Assembly (NCBI RefSeq): GCF_036373705.1
Contig: NW_027102664.1
Span: 248,001 to 312,000 of the forward strand
Source of the DNA: Amia ocellicauda
Lineage: Eukaryota; Chordata; Actinopteri; Amiiformes; Amiidae
Reading direction: 5' to 3'
DNA: 64,000 bases
Notes under the pieces: generated by a model
What the model was told of the DNA's origin: nothing
Databases searched by the model: none
Seen by the model: the letters and a program-made list of their open reading frames with translations, nothing else
Made by a program: the position numbers and the translations under genes
Shown: piece by piece, positions 30,773 to 41,768 of the stretch
How the letters are laid out: the number at the start of each line of letters is the position of its first letter
How positions within the stretch are numbered: the stretch's first letter is position 1

Positions 30773-32926
30773 ATGAAATTGAGCGCTTTGCCTAAGGCTC
30801 TGGGTTTTGAGGCTCAGAAGAAAGGTTGGTTCTGCCATTTTTTTAATACTAAGGACACTCAAAATTATCGAGGGTCCTACCCGCCCGCCTCTTATTATGG
30901 GGTTGATACTATGATGTCTCATGAGAGGGAGGAATTCTTTAAATGGTACAATACGGTTAAGGGAGGTGTTTTTGATTTCCGAGAAGAGATGGCCGCTTAT
31001 TGTAAAAATGATGTGGTGATCCTTAAAGAAGCCTGTGTGCGTTTCTGCGCCGAGGTTATCAACACATCGGGTCTCGACCCTTTGCAAAGTGTGACCATAG
31101 CGTCTCTCTGCATGAAAATGTATCGGTCCAATTTCTTGCAGAAAAACACTATAGCGGTCACCACTTCTGACAACTATCGTGCTAGACAAAAGAACTTTTC
31201 GACTGTCTCCATACAGTGGCTGGAATACCTGAGTGCCCGGGATAACATCTTCATCAGACATGCTTTAAATCAAGGGGAAGTCAAAATGGGGCCTTACTAC
31301 TTAGACGGTTTTAGCAACGTGTCCGGGCGGCGTACCGCTTATGAGTTTGCTGGTTGTATTTACCATGGCTGTCCTCAGTGCTTCGACCCAAACACCTTTA
31401 ACCCCGTAACACAAAAACTCTGCGGTGATATGTACTATGATTTCCAGGAACGAATTGAAACTTTAAAAAACACCTATGGTTTGAACGTGCTGGTGATTTG
31501 GGAACACGAGTGGACGACCCTGAAGCAACAGGATGCGGGGGTACAACGGTTTATGGAAACCTTGGACTTTCCTGAACGTCTAGAGCCCCGGGATGCGTTA
31601 TTTGGGGGTCGTACCAACGCCCTCTGTTTACATTATGAGGTAAAGGAGGGTGAGAGAGTAGATTACTATGATTTCACCAGTCTGTACCCTTATGTCAACA
31701 AGACCAAAATGTACCCGGTGGGGCGTCCAACCATTGTTTATCGTGACTTTCTCGAAATCGGACATTACTTTGGTTTGATCAAAGTCACCATGTACCCTCC
31801 TCGCGAGCTGTTCTTACCCGTGTTGCCTTACAGGTGTTCGGGAAAATTGATGTTCCCTCTGTGTAGAACGTGTGTGGAAACTGAAAATCAAACTACCTCT
31901 TGTCTGCACAGTGATGAAGAGAGAGCGCTGACGGGTGTCTGGTGTAGCATTGAGCTTGACAAGGCGGTGGAGAAAGGTTACAGAGTCGGTAAGGTGTATG
32001 AGGTTTGGCATTTTTCTGAAAAACCTGATACTCTTTTTGCTGATTACATTATGACCCATCTGAAAGGGAAACAGGAGGCATCGGGCTATCCCTCATGGTG
32101 TGTTGACTCCGCGGCCAAAGAGCGATACGTTCAGCAATATTTTGAAAAGGAAGGGATCCGTCTAGAGCCGGGGAACATAACTGTAAACCCCGCCAAGAGA
32201 CAAATGTCCAAACTGATTTTAAACAGTCTGTGGGGTAAGTTTGGGGAAAGAAATTACCGTCTAAACACAACCTTGATTAAAACCCCTGAACAGTTTATAG
32301 AATTTATGTTTTCCAAACAACATGCAGTATCACACTTTCAATTCTTAAATGACCACGTGGCACAGGTCCAGTGGAGGGCCCCTAAAGATTTCCCCACCAA
32401 ACAGGGGAACGTTAATGTTTTCATAGCGGTTTTTACCACGGCTTACGCCCGGCTTGAACTGTACAACTTAATGGATCAGTTGCAGGAACGCACGCTCTAT
32501 CATGATACTGACTCTGTAATCTTTGTCACCAGGCCAGGGGATTGGGTCCCTCCCCTCGGGGACTACCTTGGGGAGTTAACGAGCGAACTAGATCCTCAGG
32601 ACCACATAGTGGAGTTTGTTTCAGGGGGTCCTAAGACTTACGCATACAGAACGGCTGCGGGTAAGACCTGTATGAAAGTTAAGGGTTTCACTCTGAAACA
32701 TTGTAACAACAAGCTCATTAACATCAAGTCTCTGACGACCCTGGTAGAAAGTTTTGTAACCGAGAAAGACGCGCCTCCTCGTGAGATTATTACAGCCGGA
32801 AATCAGATCTATCGCAATAAAAAGGGGTACACGTTGGAAAATAGATCACTAAACAAACGGTTCAGGGTGGTGTACAATAAAAGAGTCTTGAAGACTGATT
32901 ATACCACTCTGCCTTATGGATATTAG
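30773..32926 (+). CDS. PolB, Exo III and polymerase part, copy C (717 codons open)
   Basis: Differs from copy D at only a few residues (for example KHCNNK against NHCNNK). All polymerase motifs are intact. The ATG used is internal to the ancestral gene, so a product starting here would lack the first two exonuclease motifs. Confidence 0.88.
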   Translation: MKLSALPKALGFEAQKKGWFCHFFNTKDTQNYRGSYPPASYYGVDTMMSHEREEFFKWYNTVKGGVFDFREEMAAYCKNDVVILKEACVRFCAEVINTSGLDPLQSVTIASLCMKMYRSNFLQKNTIAVTTSDNYRARQKNFSTVSIQWLEYLSARDNIFIRHALNQGEVKMGPYYLDGFSNVSGRRTAYEFAGCIYHGCPQCFDPNTFNPVTQKLCGDMYYDFQERIETLKNTYGLNVLVIWEHEWTTLKQQDAGVQRFMETLDFPERLEPRDALFGGRTNALCLHYEVKEGERVDYYDFTSLYPYVNKTKMYPVGRPTIVYRDFLEIGHYFGLIKVTMYPPRELFLPVLPYRCSGKLMFPLCRTCVETENQTTSCLHSDEERALTGVWCSIELDKAVEKGYRVGKVYEVWHFSEKPDTLFADYIMTHLKGKQEASGYPSWCVDSAAKERYVQQYFEKEGIRLEPGNITVNPAKRQMSKLILNSLWGKFGERNYRLNTTLIKTPEQFIEFMFSKQHAVSHFQFLNDHVAQVQWRAPKDFPTKQGNVNVFIAVFTTAYARLELYNLMDQLQERTLYHDTDSVIFVTRPGDWVPPLGDYLGELTSELDPQDHIVEFVSGGPKTYAYRTAAGKTCMKVKGFTLKHCNNKLINIKSLTTLVESFVTEKDAPPREIITAGNQIYRNKKGYTLENRSLNKRFRVVYNKRVLKTDYTTLPYGY

Positions 32927-33584
32927 CGGTGGTTTTGATAACAGACTTCAACACCCTTTCTCCTGTATTATAGCCGGTCCCTCCAATTCGGGGAAGAGCT
33001 ATCTTATAAAGAACATCATAGAAGATGTGGACGCAACCGTGTCCCAAGCTCTTGACAACATAGTGTGGCGTTACTCTTGCTGGCAACCTCTCTACGATGA
33101 TTTGGCTTCGAAAAAAAATCTGAAATTTGTGCAAGGTCTCCCCGCCTCGTTGTGTGACGATGACTTGTTCCCGCCCGGTCAAACTAATCTAGTGATCCTT
33201 GATGACCTGATGGAGCAGGCCGGTGACAACAGTGAAGTGGAAAAAGCTTTCACAAAGTACACTCATCATAGGAATTTAAGTATTATTTATTTAGTTCAAA
33301 ATCTATTTTTTCAAGGTAAAAAAAGCCGCACTATTAATTTAAATGCCAATTATATAATTATTTTTAAATACCCCAGAGATAAACTACAGGTCACCGTCTT
33401 GGCTCGTCAAATGTACCCTAACCAGACCAAGTTCTTTTTGGAGGCATTTGAGGATGCCTCCAAAAAACCCTACGGGTACTTGATTGCGGACTTAAAAGCA
33501 CAAACCCCAGAAGACTTTCGCCTCAGAACAGGTTTGTGCCCGCCCGATTGGCCGGCAGTGTATGTGCTAAAGAAAAGGAAATAA
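32916..33584 (+). CDS. Packaging ATPase, copy C (222 aa)
   Basis: Intact. One Asn codon fewer than copy D in the KKNNLKF stretch. Walker A, Walker B and the C-terminal region are unchanged. Confidence 0.9.
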   Translation: MDISGGFDNRLQHPFSCIIAGPSNSGKSYLIKNIIEDVDATVSQALDNIVWRYSCWQPLYDDLASKKNLKFVQGLPASLCDDDLFPPGQTNLVILDDLMEQAGDNSEVEKAFTKYTHHRNLSIIYLVQNLFFQGKKSRTINLNANYIIIFKYPRDKLQVTVLARQMYPNQTKFFLEAFEDASKKPYGYLIADLKAQTPEDFRLRTGLCPPDWPAVYVLKKRK

Positions 33585-33590
33585 ATAAGA

Positions 33591-33926
33591 ATGTCTGTTC
33601 GGATTAAAAGAAATCTGCCGCTTTTGCAAATGTTATTTGAGGGGAGCCCGCGCCATAGGAAAGCTGTGCTGGCAGGGGCCCCCTCGGATTTGATCGAGAC
33701 CCTGTGTGAAATAGCTTTTAACATCTTACGCGGTAATATACCCCTAACCCCTTCTCAACATTCTAAACTCAAAAAACAAAAAGCGGTTATCAAGATCATC
33801 GCTAATAAGAAGTATTCTATTAAAAGAAAAAGAAAGAAGATTAATCAAACCGGGGGTTTTATAGGACCGCTGTTGAGCATAGCCGTGCCTTTCCTAACCA
33901 GTCTTCTAGCTTCCAGAGTGGGTTAA
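33591..33926 (+). CDS. 111-aa basic protein with hydrophobic tail, copy C
   Basis: Identical to copy D at the protein level as far as I can see. Confidence 0.6.
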   Translation: MSVRIKRNLPLLQMLFEGSPRHRKAVLAGAPSDLIETLCEIAFNILRGNIPLTPSQHSKLKKQKAVIKIIANKKYSIKRKRKKINQTGGFIGPLLSIAVPFLTSLLASRVG

Positions 33927-33928
33927 TA

Positions 33929-34672
33929 ATGGAATATGCTCAGAAAATTTTTTTGATCCCTCAGGAGCAGCTTGAGAAACTGAGAAAAAATGTTGTCGGG
34001 CCAGAGCCCATTAGACAAACGGCCGAAAACAACCTGGACTCTGAAATGAAAGCTATACAGGCCAGGGCCGATTTAAATCAGTATTCCAAAGCCCAGTTGT
34101 ATACCAACACGTTACAGCGCTACCTCCGTCTGGTTAGACAGGGTGAAAAAGATCAAAACATTTTAACTTTAACCATGGCCTCTCAAGAAAATGGTTCTGG
34201 GGCTGATGCGGGGGGAACGGTTGATAAAGATGTTGCGGTGACCGAACCTGTTGAGAGTTCAGAGGGAGATGTTGTAACGGATGTTTTGAGAAACATGCCG
34301 GCCAGAAGCAAAAGACATGCAGAATATATCCTGCACAAAATGCTTCAGAAACCGCGGGTAACGGCTTGGAATGAACAGGGTGAATTTGTTTTTAAAGGAC
34401 AACTGATCAAAGGTTCACACATGTTTGATTTGTTGAAGAGTGTCACTAGCACTAATAAGGTACCCGATAGTCGCCGACCTGTAGGCTGGAATGCTTTCCT
34501 ACAGGCGATGGCCTGTCTGAACATGCCCCAATCCACAGTTCCTAACCAGGAAACGCGACAAAAAATCCGTCTGTGTAAAGAGGTGGAGCCTGATCTGACT
34601 CCGATATCTCATTACTCTGACCGTGCTGAGCGACCATCCTCAGGATCTATCCATCGTTGGGAAGCTTATTAA
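33929..34672 (+). CDS. Conserved 247-aa protein, copy C
   Basis: Intact; differs from D at one position I noticed (HKMLQK against HKMVQK). Confidence 0.62.
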   Translation: MEYAQKIFLIPQEQLEKLRKNVVGPEPIRQTAENNLDSEMKAIQARADLNQYSKAQLYTNTLQRYLRLVRQGEKDQNILTLTMASQENGSGADAGGTVDKDVAVTEPVESSEGDVVTDVLRNMPARSKRHAEYILHKMLQKPRVTAWNEQGEFVFKGQLIKGSHMFDLLKSVTSTNKVPDSRRPVGWNAFLQAMACLNMPQSTVPNQETRQKIRLCKEVEPDLTPISHYSDRAERPSSGSIHRWEAY

Positions 34673-34851
34673 TCTCATGTTTTTATTTGTCTCCCCTGTA
34701 AATAATGACCCGACAAACAATTTTTTATTTTATTTTTTTTATTTTCAAATGTTGTACATTTATTTATAACATAACCCCTGCTTTGTATAAGAATTGTGTT
34801 GAATAAAAACAAAACTAATGATTAAAAGGCTGTTTTCATTATTTTTTCACC
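34673..34851. promoter_or_regulatory. Convergent 3' region with poly(A) signals, copy C
   Basis: AATAAA on the + strand at 34802-34807 and on the - strand at 34759-34764 and 34682-34687 serve the two converging gene groups. Confidence 0.5.
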
Positions 34852-35409
34852 TTAACACGCATGACATCTATTAAAATCCTCACAAGAACACCCCATCTGT
34901 ATACATGGCTGGCTAGGGTCGTAAGTCATTGTGTTATAAGGGGGGGTCCACAGTGTCCTGACAAACTCTGCCACTTTTTTATCATTTTGGCCTAAATCCT
35001 CACTGTACAAGGCCATAATATCGGGGTATGACCTTCCTTTAGATCTATTATATAAGAAAAACACACAGTGTTGACCACAAGTGAAGGTCTGAAGACTTTG
35101 TACTTGACGACAGCTGTAAATGGTTTCTTGACAGTTGTTGAGCAGAAAGTTATTGATCTTCCGAGGGAAAGGTCTGAAATCTGGGGGGTTTCCATAGGAA
35201 TCAAAAAATTCACCACGTTGGTCCTCCCTTAGATAAATAACCAGCCAATGTTCTCCGGGCATATTTTTAGGGTGTGTGTTGATTATGTACATTGCAGGTA
35301 AATTCTTGATCTTAAATTTAGGCAGCTGATCGCAGGCGTAGACTCCTTGAAACAGTTTCCGTGAGCCGGCCAGGGCATTCATGATGTGGTTGAGCTCTCT
35401 GGTGTTCAT
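34852..35409 (-). CDS. Adenain-like protease, copy C (185 aa)
   Basis: Intact and essentially the same as copy D. The frame is also open for 22 codons upstream, but MNTREL at 35409 follows the capsid stop by one base and is the natural start. Confidence 0.88.
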   Translation of the reverse strand: MNTRELNHIMNALAGSRKLFQGVYACDQLPKFKIKNLPAMYIINTHPKNMPGEHWLVIYLREDQRGEFFDSYGNPPDFRPFPRKINNFLLNNCQETIYSCRQVQSLQTFTCGQHCVFFLYNRSKGRSYPDIMALYSEDLGQNDKKVAEFVRTLWTPPYNTMTYDPSQPCIQMGCSCEDFNRCHAC

Positions 35410-35410
35410 T

Positions 35411-36718
35411 TTAATAATAATCATACAGAACGTTTCTCCTCTGATGCACCTCAATAATGTTGTCAAACACAGCATACACGACCATATTTACAGTGCGTGG
35501 TAGAGGCTGCTTGAAACGCATCTCCAAACGCATATTGCCCGTCTTCATCAGTGAAAAATGTTGTCCACACTCTTCGTCAGGGGCCAGGTTGAAACCGTAC
35601 AGGGTGTAACCGCTGCAGTATTCCCGGCGATCGATCAGCAGAGTTTGATCCTTGAGATGGCGACCCTTAGCCAGTACTAGACTGTAATATTCACGAACCG
35701 CATTGCCGTTTTCAAAGTCAGGTTGAAAAGGTCTGGATGGAACCTGCACACCATCGACGTACAATACTATAAATTCCACGTTATAATGTTTAAAGTTAAA
35801 GGGGTTCTTGTTGTAAACCCCGGTAAATGCATCATTATCCACAAGACCTATAATAACCTGTTTTGGGAGCTGTCCTAGAAACAGATTTTCCTGGTTCATC
35901 ACCCGTGTCCCTGCGGGGATACTGTGGACTTTCATATAGACTCTTTCGATCGGGTACTCGGCGTTTGCCGTCATTAACGCCTGCGCGTGTCCTAGTTTAA
36001 CCGCCGGGGAGACGGACACTTTTTTCACAAACAGCGAGGCCGATAATATGGTCAGTTTATATTTTTCCGTATCAGGGGTCATCAGACAAAAAGCACTTTT
36101 ACTACGGATCATTTTAATTTTTATGTCTACCCCGTTGAGCATGAGTTTTTCTTGGAAAAATATGTCTGCATGGATATGCCCCATTAGCTCAAAGGTCCTC
36201 CCTTCTGTTGAAGAGGCAGTTCTTTTTTGCAAACCCTTATTGAGTCCCTCTGGATCCTTGTCGTCCATAGCTTCCGAGATGTCTTTGAAGAAAAGGCCGG
36301 GGCTGAACTGTTTGCTTAGGGTCTCCTCACTATAATTAAGTTTACACTCCATCATGGCTCTATAGGGGTAAGTATTGCTGCTTTGACTAATGAGCCGATC
36401 TCTTAGGGTCACATCCACCTGTGAAAACATGGTGGCCACCGGGTAATTGATGACCCCAGCGATGGCCGTCTTCTCGATTGCATCGCCATCCTAATCAGTC
36501 ACTTTACAGTTCATTAAAATAAATGTGTTATTCAAATCAGTATAATCCTCGCCATTGCCAGCTATAAAAAACTCCAGAGGGGCCGTGTTTGAAATTGCAG
36601 ATAGAGGGGGAATCTCTACATATATGATCTTATCTATACTCGTTTGAGTGTATGGAACTGTAAACAGATCCAGTTCTGATTTGACGCATACTTCCGATAG
36701 ACTGTGGAAAAAAGACAT
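35411..36718 (-). pseudogene. Major capsid protein, copy C, single TAG
   Basis: One frame of 435 codons is interrupted only by TAG at 36491-36493 (codon 76). Everything after the stop is open. Confidence 0.85.
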
Positions 36719-36720
36719 GT

Positions 36721-37208
36721 TTAAAAGATGTATCCTGAGGCTCTATTTTTCTTTCTTTGAGACTTTCTTTTTGCAGGTTTTTTCTTGTGCTGCTTCCTTC
36801 TCCGAGTGTTTCCACGATATGTTGGAGAATGAGAGATTCTTCGTTTTTTGTTAGCCACGGATCTTCGTCGCCCTGGTGGACACATGCTGTTTCTTCTTTT
36901 ACCCCCCCTCCTCGCCATTACCATGAGACCCGAACCCTCCTGATGCTCATGGCTAGCTGCCCGGTTCATAACATTGGTGAACACGTCACTAACAATATTT
37001 TTAGCCGCTGATTTCAAGTGGGGTCTGGCTATAGCAAAGCCTCTCTTAAGCAGGGGTACGGCCATTCTAAAGAGACCACGAAAGAGTCCTCCTAGACCGG
37101 CGCCATACATTGTGGGGGCTCCTACAAAACCGGGCAAGCCGTTCCATCTTGCATCTTGTAATAATCCACATAGGCGCTAGGATCTACATAACCCCTCGAG
37201 GTAGCCAT
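36721..37208 (-). pseudogene. pVI/pX-like protein, copy C, frameshift near N-terminus
   Basis: The first ATG at 37208 is followed by a frame change at about 37142. The body reads open from MPGFVGAPT at 37137, so a product of 138 aa is possible. Confidence 0.5.
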
Positions 37209-37209
37209 T

Positions 37210-37931
37210 TTAATAATGTACACACTGTTTCAGGGGTCGAAAATGTAGTTTGACATTAACTTTACCGAAGCGGAAGGGTACGTTGATATTCTGATCCGAT
37301 TTTACTTCGATCGTGATGTTGTCAAAGTGGGTCATTGAGACTGGTACGTAGTGTGGTTTGTCATAAGTAATTGTGACCATGTCATTGCTTTTACCTTTAA
37401 TAAGTACATTTCTCAAAAGGGGGACATAACTATCCCAGACCCTCTGGTGGGTTATGATATCCGTATACACATAAAGAGTGTAAAAGCAGCCACACCACTT
37501 CTGAGAACCTGCTCTCTGTGTCAGAATAGAACCCTAATATACGCCCCAGTTGGCCGCTGGTTTGAATGCTAATACCTGGTTTTGACACCTTGTACACTCT
37601 GTTTTTAATAGGGTTGTAATATAGCTTGATGTTGGGGGTGCCTTCTGAGAACTGTTTATGCATCTCATCTAATATTTTATCCACATTGTCATAATAACCT
37701 CCTTGTATCGTGAATGTCCATTGACTCTTTTTAACATCATCAAAAATGGCGAAAGTGGCATCCTTATCTTGTAAAACAGCCCAAGTGTAAGGATACTGTA
37801 TTTCCGCCAACCCCACTTCCCACGACCCCCTTAGATCTATAGATTTTCCAAATTCCAAATATTTCATTTTTAGGGTATATATCGAGAGAGGCGTTACTGG
37901 GTAGAGTCACGTAGAAGCCTCCTGATTCGAT
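37210..37931 (-). pseudogene. Penton-like minor capsid protein, copy C, start lost and frameshifted
   Basis: The start ATG has become ATC (37929-37931). A short replacement near 37850-37862 changes the sequence around FGKSIDL, and the common frame break lies near 37490. Confidence 0.65.
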
Positions 37932-37977
37932 CTTGAGTATCGAAAGTAATGCCCCCAACACACCCGCGGGCATGTTG

Positions 37978-39048
37978 TTATAAGGATTGAATATCGCAAA
38001 CCTGTTGTTCCGGGACCCAACTATTGAACTTTTCAGGCCATCCAAGCCATTTCATCAACACATATTTTTTCCGGTTCTGGGTTTTTTCAGCTAATATCTT
38101 TTCAACTCTGTATACACTGTCTTTACCCACAATAATTTTTTGTAACTCGGCTTCGTAAAACGTTCCTTCTATATTCTCCCCGTCATAGTCTTTTAACCGG
38201 TACACGGGGGGGTCTCTAGCCAACTGTTTGGTAACTGTAAAAGTACTCCTTAGCTTTGAAACGCGAACCACATCACAGATGTTGAACTTATAAGTAGTTT
38301 TTCCCTTCTTAATAAATGGTCCGTATAATTTTTTATAGACCTTAAAAGAATTACTTTGATCCACATCTATAGGCTTCATTTTAATACTGGTGTGATACCC
38401 TTGGTTGTAAGTATCGATAAAATCCTGAACTTTATCAAAATACTTGAACGTGTTGACCGCTGTAAAATATCTCCACATTTTGGTCTTTATGGTGCGGTTA
38501 AACCTCTCCACTACCGATGCCTTAAGCTCATTACCGGTGGTGAAATGATGTATTTTGTGTCTCTTCAGTAGATTCTGAAATTCTCTGTTGAGAAACTCTT
38601 TTCCTTTATCAGTCTGCAGTTTTTTAGGACATCGACCCTGGGACAATATATCCTCAAAGGCCCTTGTCACCGCCCGACCTGTTTTATTATGTAGAATGCG
38701 AGCCCAGGCATATTTTGATAACACATCGATACACATCAACATAAATTTGTGACCATTGTTATGTTTTGATAAATTTGACATATCGACTAGATCCATTTGC
38801 CATTGTGAGTCTATGTCAGTTGCATATACGCGGTTTCTTTTAAAGTTAATCCTGAGAGGTTTATGTAAGGTATAGGCGTCTTGTTCCCGTAACCATTCTG
38901 AAACAACCACATCATTAACCTTCACTCCGGCCTCAGCGAGTCCTCTTTGAAAACCCTTCTTACCCGCCAAACCCCCAATCTTGGCTGGGTTGTAGTATAG
39001 TTCCTGCATTTGGGGAGCTTGCCGAGTCATTCTGTCAAATAACCACAC
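37978..39048 (-). CDS. Chromodomain integrase, copy C (356 aa)
   Basis: Open throughout. A 39-bp deletion removes 13 residues between the catalytic core and the chromodomain; a short AAAA at both edges suggests slippage. The catalytic acidic residues and chromodomain are kept. Confidence 0.9.
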   Translation of the reverse strand: MWLFDRMTRQAPQMQELYYNPAKIGGLAGKKGFQRGLAEAGVKVNDVVVSEWLREQDAYTLHKPLRINFKRNRVYATDIDSQWQMDLVDMSNLSKHNNGHKFMLMCIDVLSKYAWARILHNKTGRAVTRAFEDILSQGRCPKKLQTDKGKEFLNREFQNLLKRHKIHHFTTGNELKASVVERFNRTIKTKMWRYFTAVNTFKYFDKVQDFIDTYNQGYHTSIKMKPIDVDQSNSFKVYKKLYGPFIKKGKTTYKFNICDVVRVSKLRSTFTVTKQLARDPPVYRLKDYDGENIEGTFYEAELQKIIVGKDSVYRVEKILAEKTQNRKKYVLMKWLGWPEKFNSWVPEQQVCDIQSL

Positions 39049-39235
39049 AGACCCACACTATGCGCAAAGTTTTTATACAAGGTTTTTTATTCAACTTCAG
39101 GAGAGCAGATACCCCTTTTTAGACATTTGAGAAAAGTATAACATACACAACAATTTTTTCTACGGTCCAGACAAAAAGAAATCAGATGATTGGTTACTTG
39201 ATCTATATCAACAAATATACCTGTTTCTTTATCTT

Positions 39236-39721
39236 TTAGGCACACACCTCAGTTACATATGTAAATAAAACAACAATATGACCTATTTTAAAAGTAAACA
39301 GAGGTGTATTAAACATGCTCAGTAAAAGGTCATACAGATGTTGATGAAATGGCCTAATATCATTCTTGGCCCCCTTGAGCGCTTCATCCCAGTGTTCGTA
39401 CCCCCCGGTCTTTGTTACAGCAGCCATTAACTTTTCCAGGTTTGAAAGTTGATCCTCATCGATGGTTAAATCTGTAGAGAAAAGGCTCGCGTTGGCTACT
39501 TTTCTGTCAAGCACATGGTGTAATAGCGCTCTCAGGTTAGCTGCAGAGTGTTGATGACAGAACCAGTTGCAGAAGCAGTCCAGGGTCTGAGGTCTTGGAG
39601 AGTAACCGCAGTCAAAGGGTTCCAGAGTGTATACAAAATCTGGGGAATAGAACCAGGGGTGATCCCGGGTTTGAAGAGGCCTGTAGAGCCTGTCGACGTC
39701 CGCAGCTTTCAGGTAAGACAT
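39236..39721 (-). CDS. Fusion ORF: CxxC/HPSQ N-terminus joined to BCL-2-like ORF, copy C
   Basis: Compared with copy B, 735 bp (B 23699-24433) is missing. The junction lies in RPQT-LDCFCNWF and keeps the frame. The product has about 46 residues of the first protein and the helical part of the second; the zinc-type motif is gone. Copy C then stops early (TAC to TAA) directly after TEVCA. Confidence 0.55.
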   Translation of the reverse strand: MSYLKAADVDRLYRPLQTRDHPWFYSPDFVYTLEPFDCGYSPRPQTLDCFCNWFCHQHSAANLRALLHHVLDRKVANASLFSTDLTIDEDQLSNLEKLMAAVTKTGGYEHWDEALKGAKNDIRPFHQHLYDLLLSMFNTPLFTFKIGHIVVLFTYVTEVCA

Positions 39722-39799
39722 TCTCTTTAATTTTCAACCATGATTGAATTGTTGCGCCTTTTATCCTATCTCTTCACTACGTCACGACACACCGCCCTC

Positions 39800-40510
39800 T
39801 TAGAAGAGAGTAGCCCCTGAGCCGTCAGACCCCCCTCCAAAACCCCACACGTCGTCTGTTTTATCATCGTCGTCGTCATTCAAGGGGGATATATAATCCA
39901 TAATCCAGCATATTCTCCTTCTAACCAAATCCAGTTGCGAACATTTGGTCAAGATGTCAAAACCATCATTTATACAGTTTATGACCTCTTTCAAGAACGG
40001 CCAGTCCACGGCGTTAAACATAATTTCAGTAACCTGTTTTTCTGGATCCTCCACACCCCCTTCAATAGGGTTTGTAATCAGGGTACTGCTAAACAAAACC
40101 TTACGATCTGTAGTTAGAGATAGACTCTTCACCACTCTACCGTAGTTCTGCAAGCTTTCCCATTCACACCTTTCAAAACCCTGAGTCGGAGACTCCATTT
40201 CGCATTCTCTTGGACCCTCTTGCAAGCCTTCTAGAGTCTTATCCACAAGCCCCAGATCTCTCCAGGCCATCACCTTCAACCAGTCCTCATAAGAGTATTC
40301 AATTACCGTCTCAAAAGGTTCCAACGTACCCTCCTTCTCTCCCAAAGCAAAAAGCTCCACTCCAACATAGCTGGGATCCCTTTTAAAGCGGTAACCCCGT
40401 CGAGCCCCCCAGAACAACACCCAGGAGCATTCAATCTTCAAATTGGTGAGTACAGGAACCCTTGCCCGGGATTGTTTCTTGCGGGGTTTCATGTTGATGT
40501 CGCTGGACAT
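39800..40510 (-). CDS. Right-end protein with acidic tail, copy C (236 aa)
   Basis: Open and identical or nearly so to copy D; see that entry. Confidence 0.6.
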   Translation of the reverse strand: MSSDINMKPRKKQSRARVPVLTNLKIECSWVLFWGARRGYRFKRDPSYVGVELFALGEKEGTLEPFETVIEYSYEDWLKVMAWRDLGLVDKTLEGLQEGPRECEMESPTQGFERCEWESLQNYGRVVKSLSLTTDRKVLFSSTLITNPIEGGVEDPEKQVTEIMFNAVDWPFLKEVINCINDGFDILTKCSQLDLVRRRICWIMDYISPLNDDDDDKTDDVWGFGGGSDGSGATLF

Positions 40511-40628
40511 GTTGAAGAAGCGGGATGTTTCTGATGCTGAGAATTAAAGAGGTATTGCCTAAAAGCAGCGCGGGTTCTTAAATAGAGAGGAGAGTTTCGG
40601 GGCGTTGCCTTCAGAGGGGTGGGGGTAT

Positions 40629-40813
40629 TTATGGGTGGCCTTGATGTTCAGGGTTTTATGGGTGTACACTTTCTGACGGATATGACGTAGGAATAATTAA
40701 GGAAATAACTCTACCTAAAATCACGCCCCCCAATTATGACGTAGGAATATTAATAAGCTTAGGGCATACGTCATAACAAAATAGGCCGCGCCCAAAAAAC
40801 CCTACTATCTACT
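40629..40813 (-). repeat. Right terminal inverted repeat, copy C
   Basis: Ends CCCTACTATCTACT; same motif content as the other TIRs. Confidence 0.92.
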
Positions 40814-40819
40814 CTTATG
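40814..40819. repeat. Target site duplication CTTATG, right of copy C
   Basis: Abuts the terminus of copy C and continues into GTAGTTGAAGGCGC as in the unoccupied sites. Confidence 0.9.
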
Positions 40820-41129
40820 TAGTTGAAGGCGCAGTATAGCTCTGATAGTCTGGTGGTGACGGAAGACCACCAGCCGTTTGAACAAGCCATTCAGCATCAC
40901 CTTGTTGGGCTAAGTGCAGGCACTGTCAGAGCGCAGGGCGTCCTGCCTTTGAAAGAGTTTCCGAAGTGTCCTGATGTGCCCTTTAGCAATGCCAAACAGG
41001 TCTGTGAAAATGGCATCCTTTCGCGGCACTTCAGACGCCATCTCACAGTCTAGCCGACCTGAAATGCCTGAGCCCGTTTTACCAGCAGGCTTCAACGGTA
41101 ACCGTTTGAAGCAAGACGTGGCGGTGTCA

Positions 41130-41202
41130 GTTTCCGTAGTGTAGCGGTTATCACGTTCGCCTAACACGCGAAAGGTCCCCGGTTCGAAACCGGGCGGAAA
41201 CA
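41130..41202 (+). tRNA. tRNA-Val (AAC), near-perfect
   Basis: Matches the vertebrate tRNA-Val-AAC consensus at all but one D-loop position (GTAGCGG). Acceptor GTTTCCG/CGGAAAC pairs fully; TTTT follows about 20 bases downstream. The best functional candidate in this spacer. Confidence 0.9.
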
Positions 41203-41768
41203 GCCTGCTGTGGGCCGGCCCTTTTCGTCCTGTTTGCCCTCGTGGTTCCCCGGAGGCGGTGGGTAGCTTTTCTTCATTGGAGTGCCCGAAATCGGTGCTC
41301 TCAGAGCGTCCGTCCGTCGACAGGTTGAAATTGTAAACGCTGGTGTAGCCACTTTTAATTAAAATCTGATGATGATGATGATGATGATGTTGTTGTTGTT
41401 GTTCTTGTTGTCATCGTGATCGCCGTCATTATTATTGTTAAAGTAAAGCAGTAGTTAGATTTGTTGCTACCGTAAGGTGTAGAAGGCACAATAGCTCTGT
41501 GATTGTCTGATGGTGGCACAAGACGAGCAGCAGCTGTTTGAACAAGCCATTGAGCATCACCTTGTTGGGGTAAGTGTAAGTCTTGTCATAGCTCAGGGCA
41601 TTCTTCCTTTAAAAGAGTTTCCAAAGTGTCCTGATGTGCCCTTGAGCAATGCAATATAGGTCAGTGAAAATAGAAACCTTTATCTCACAGGCAGGCCCAC
41701 GGGAAACGCCTGTGCGCGTTTTACCAGCCTGCTTCGATGGGAGCCAATCGAAACCCCAGGACAGGTTG

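Larger units (their letters stand above)
25140..40813 (+). mobile_element. Polinton/adintovirus copy C, complete (15,674 bp)
   Basis: Both TIRs and both CTTATG duplications are present. The right half is nearly identical to copy D, while the left half has its own changes: a 150-bp extra segment, a frameshift in exon 1 of the spliced gene and stops in the PolB finger region. Confidence 0.95.
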
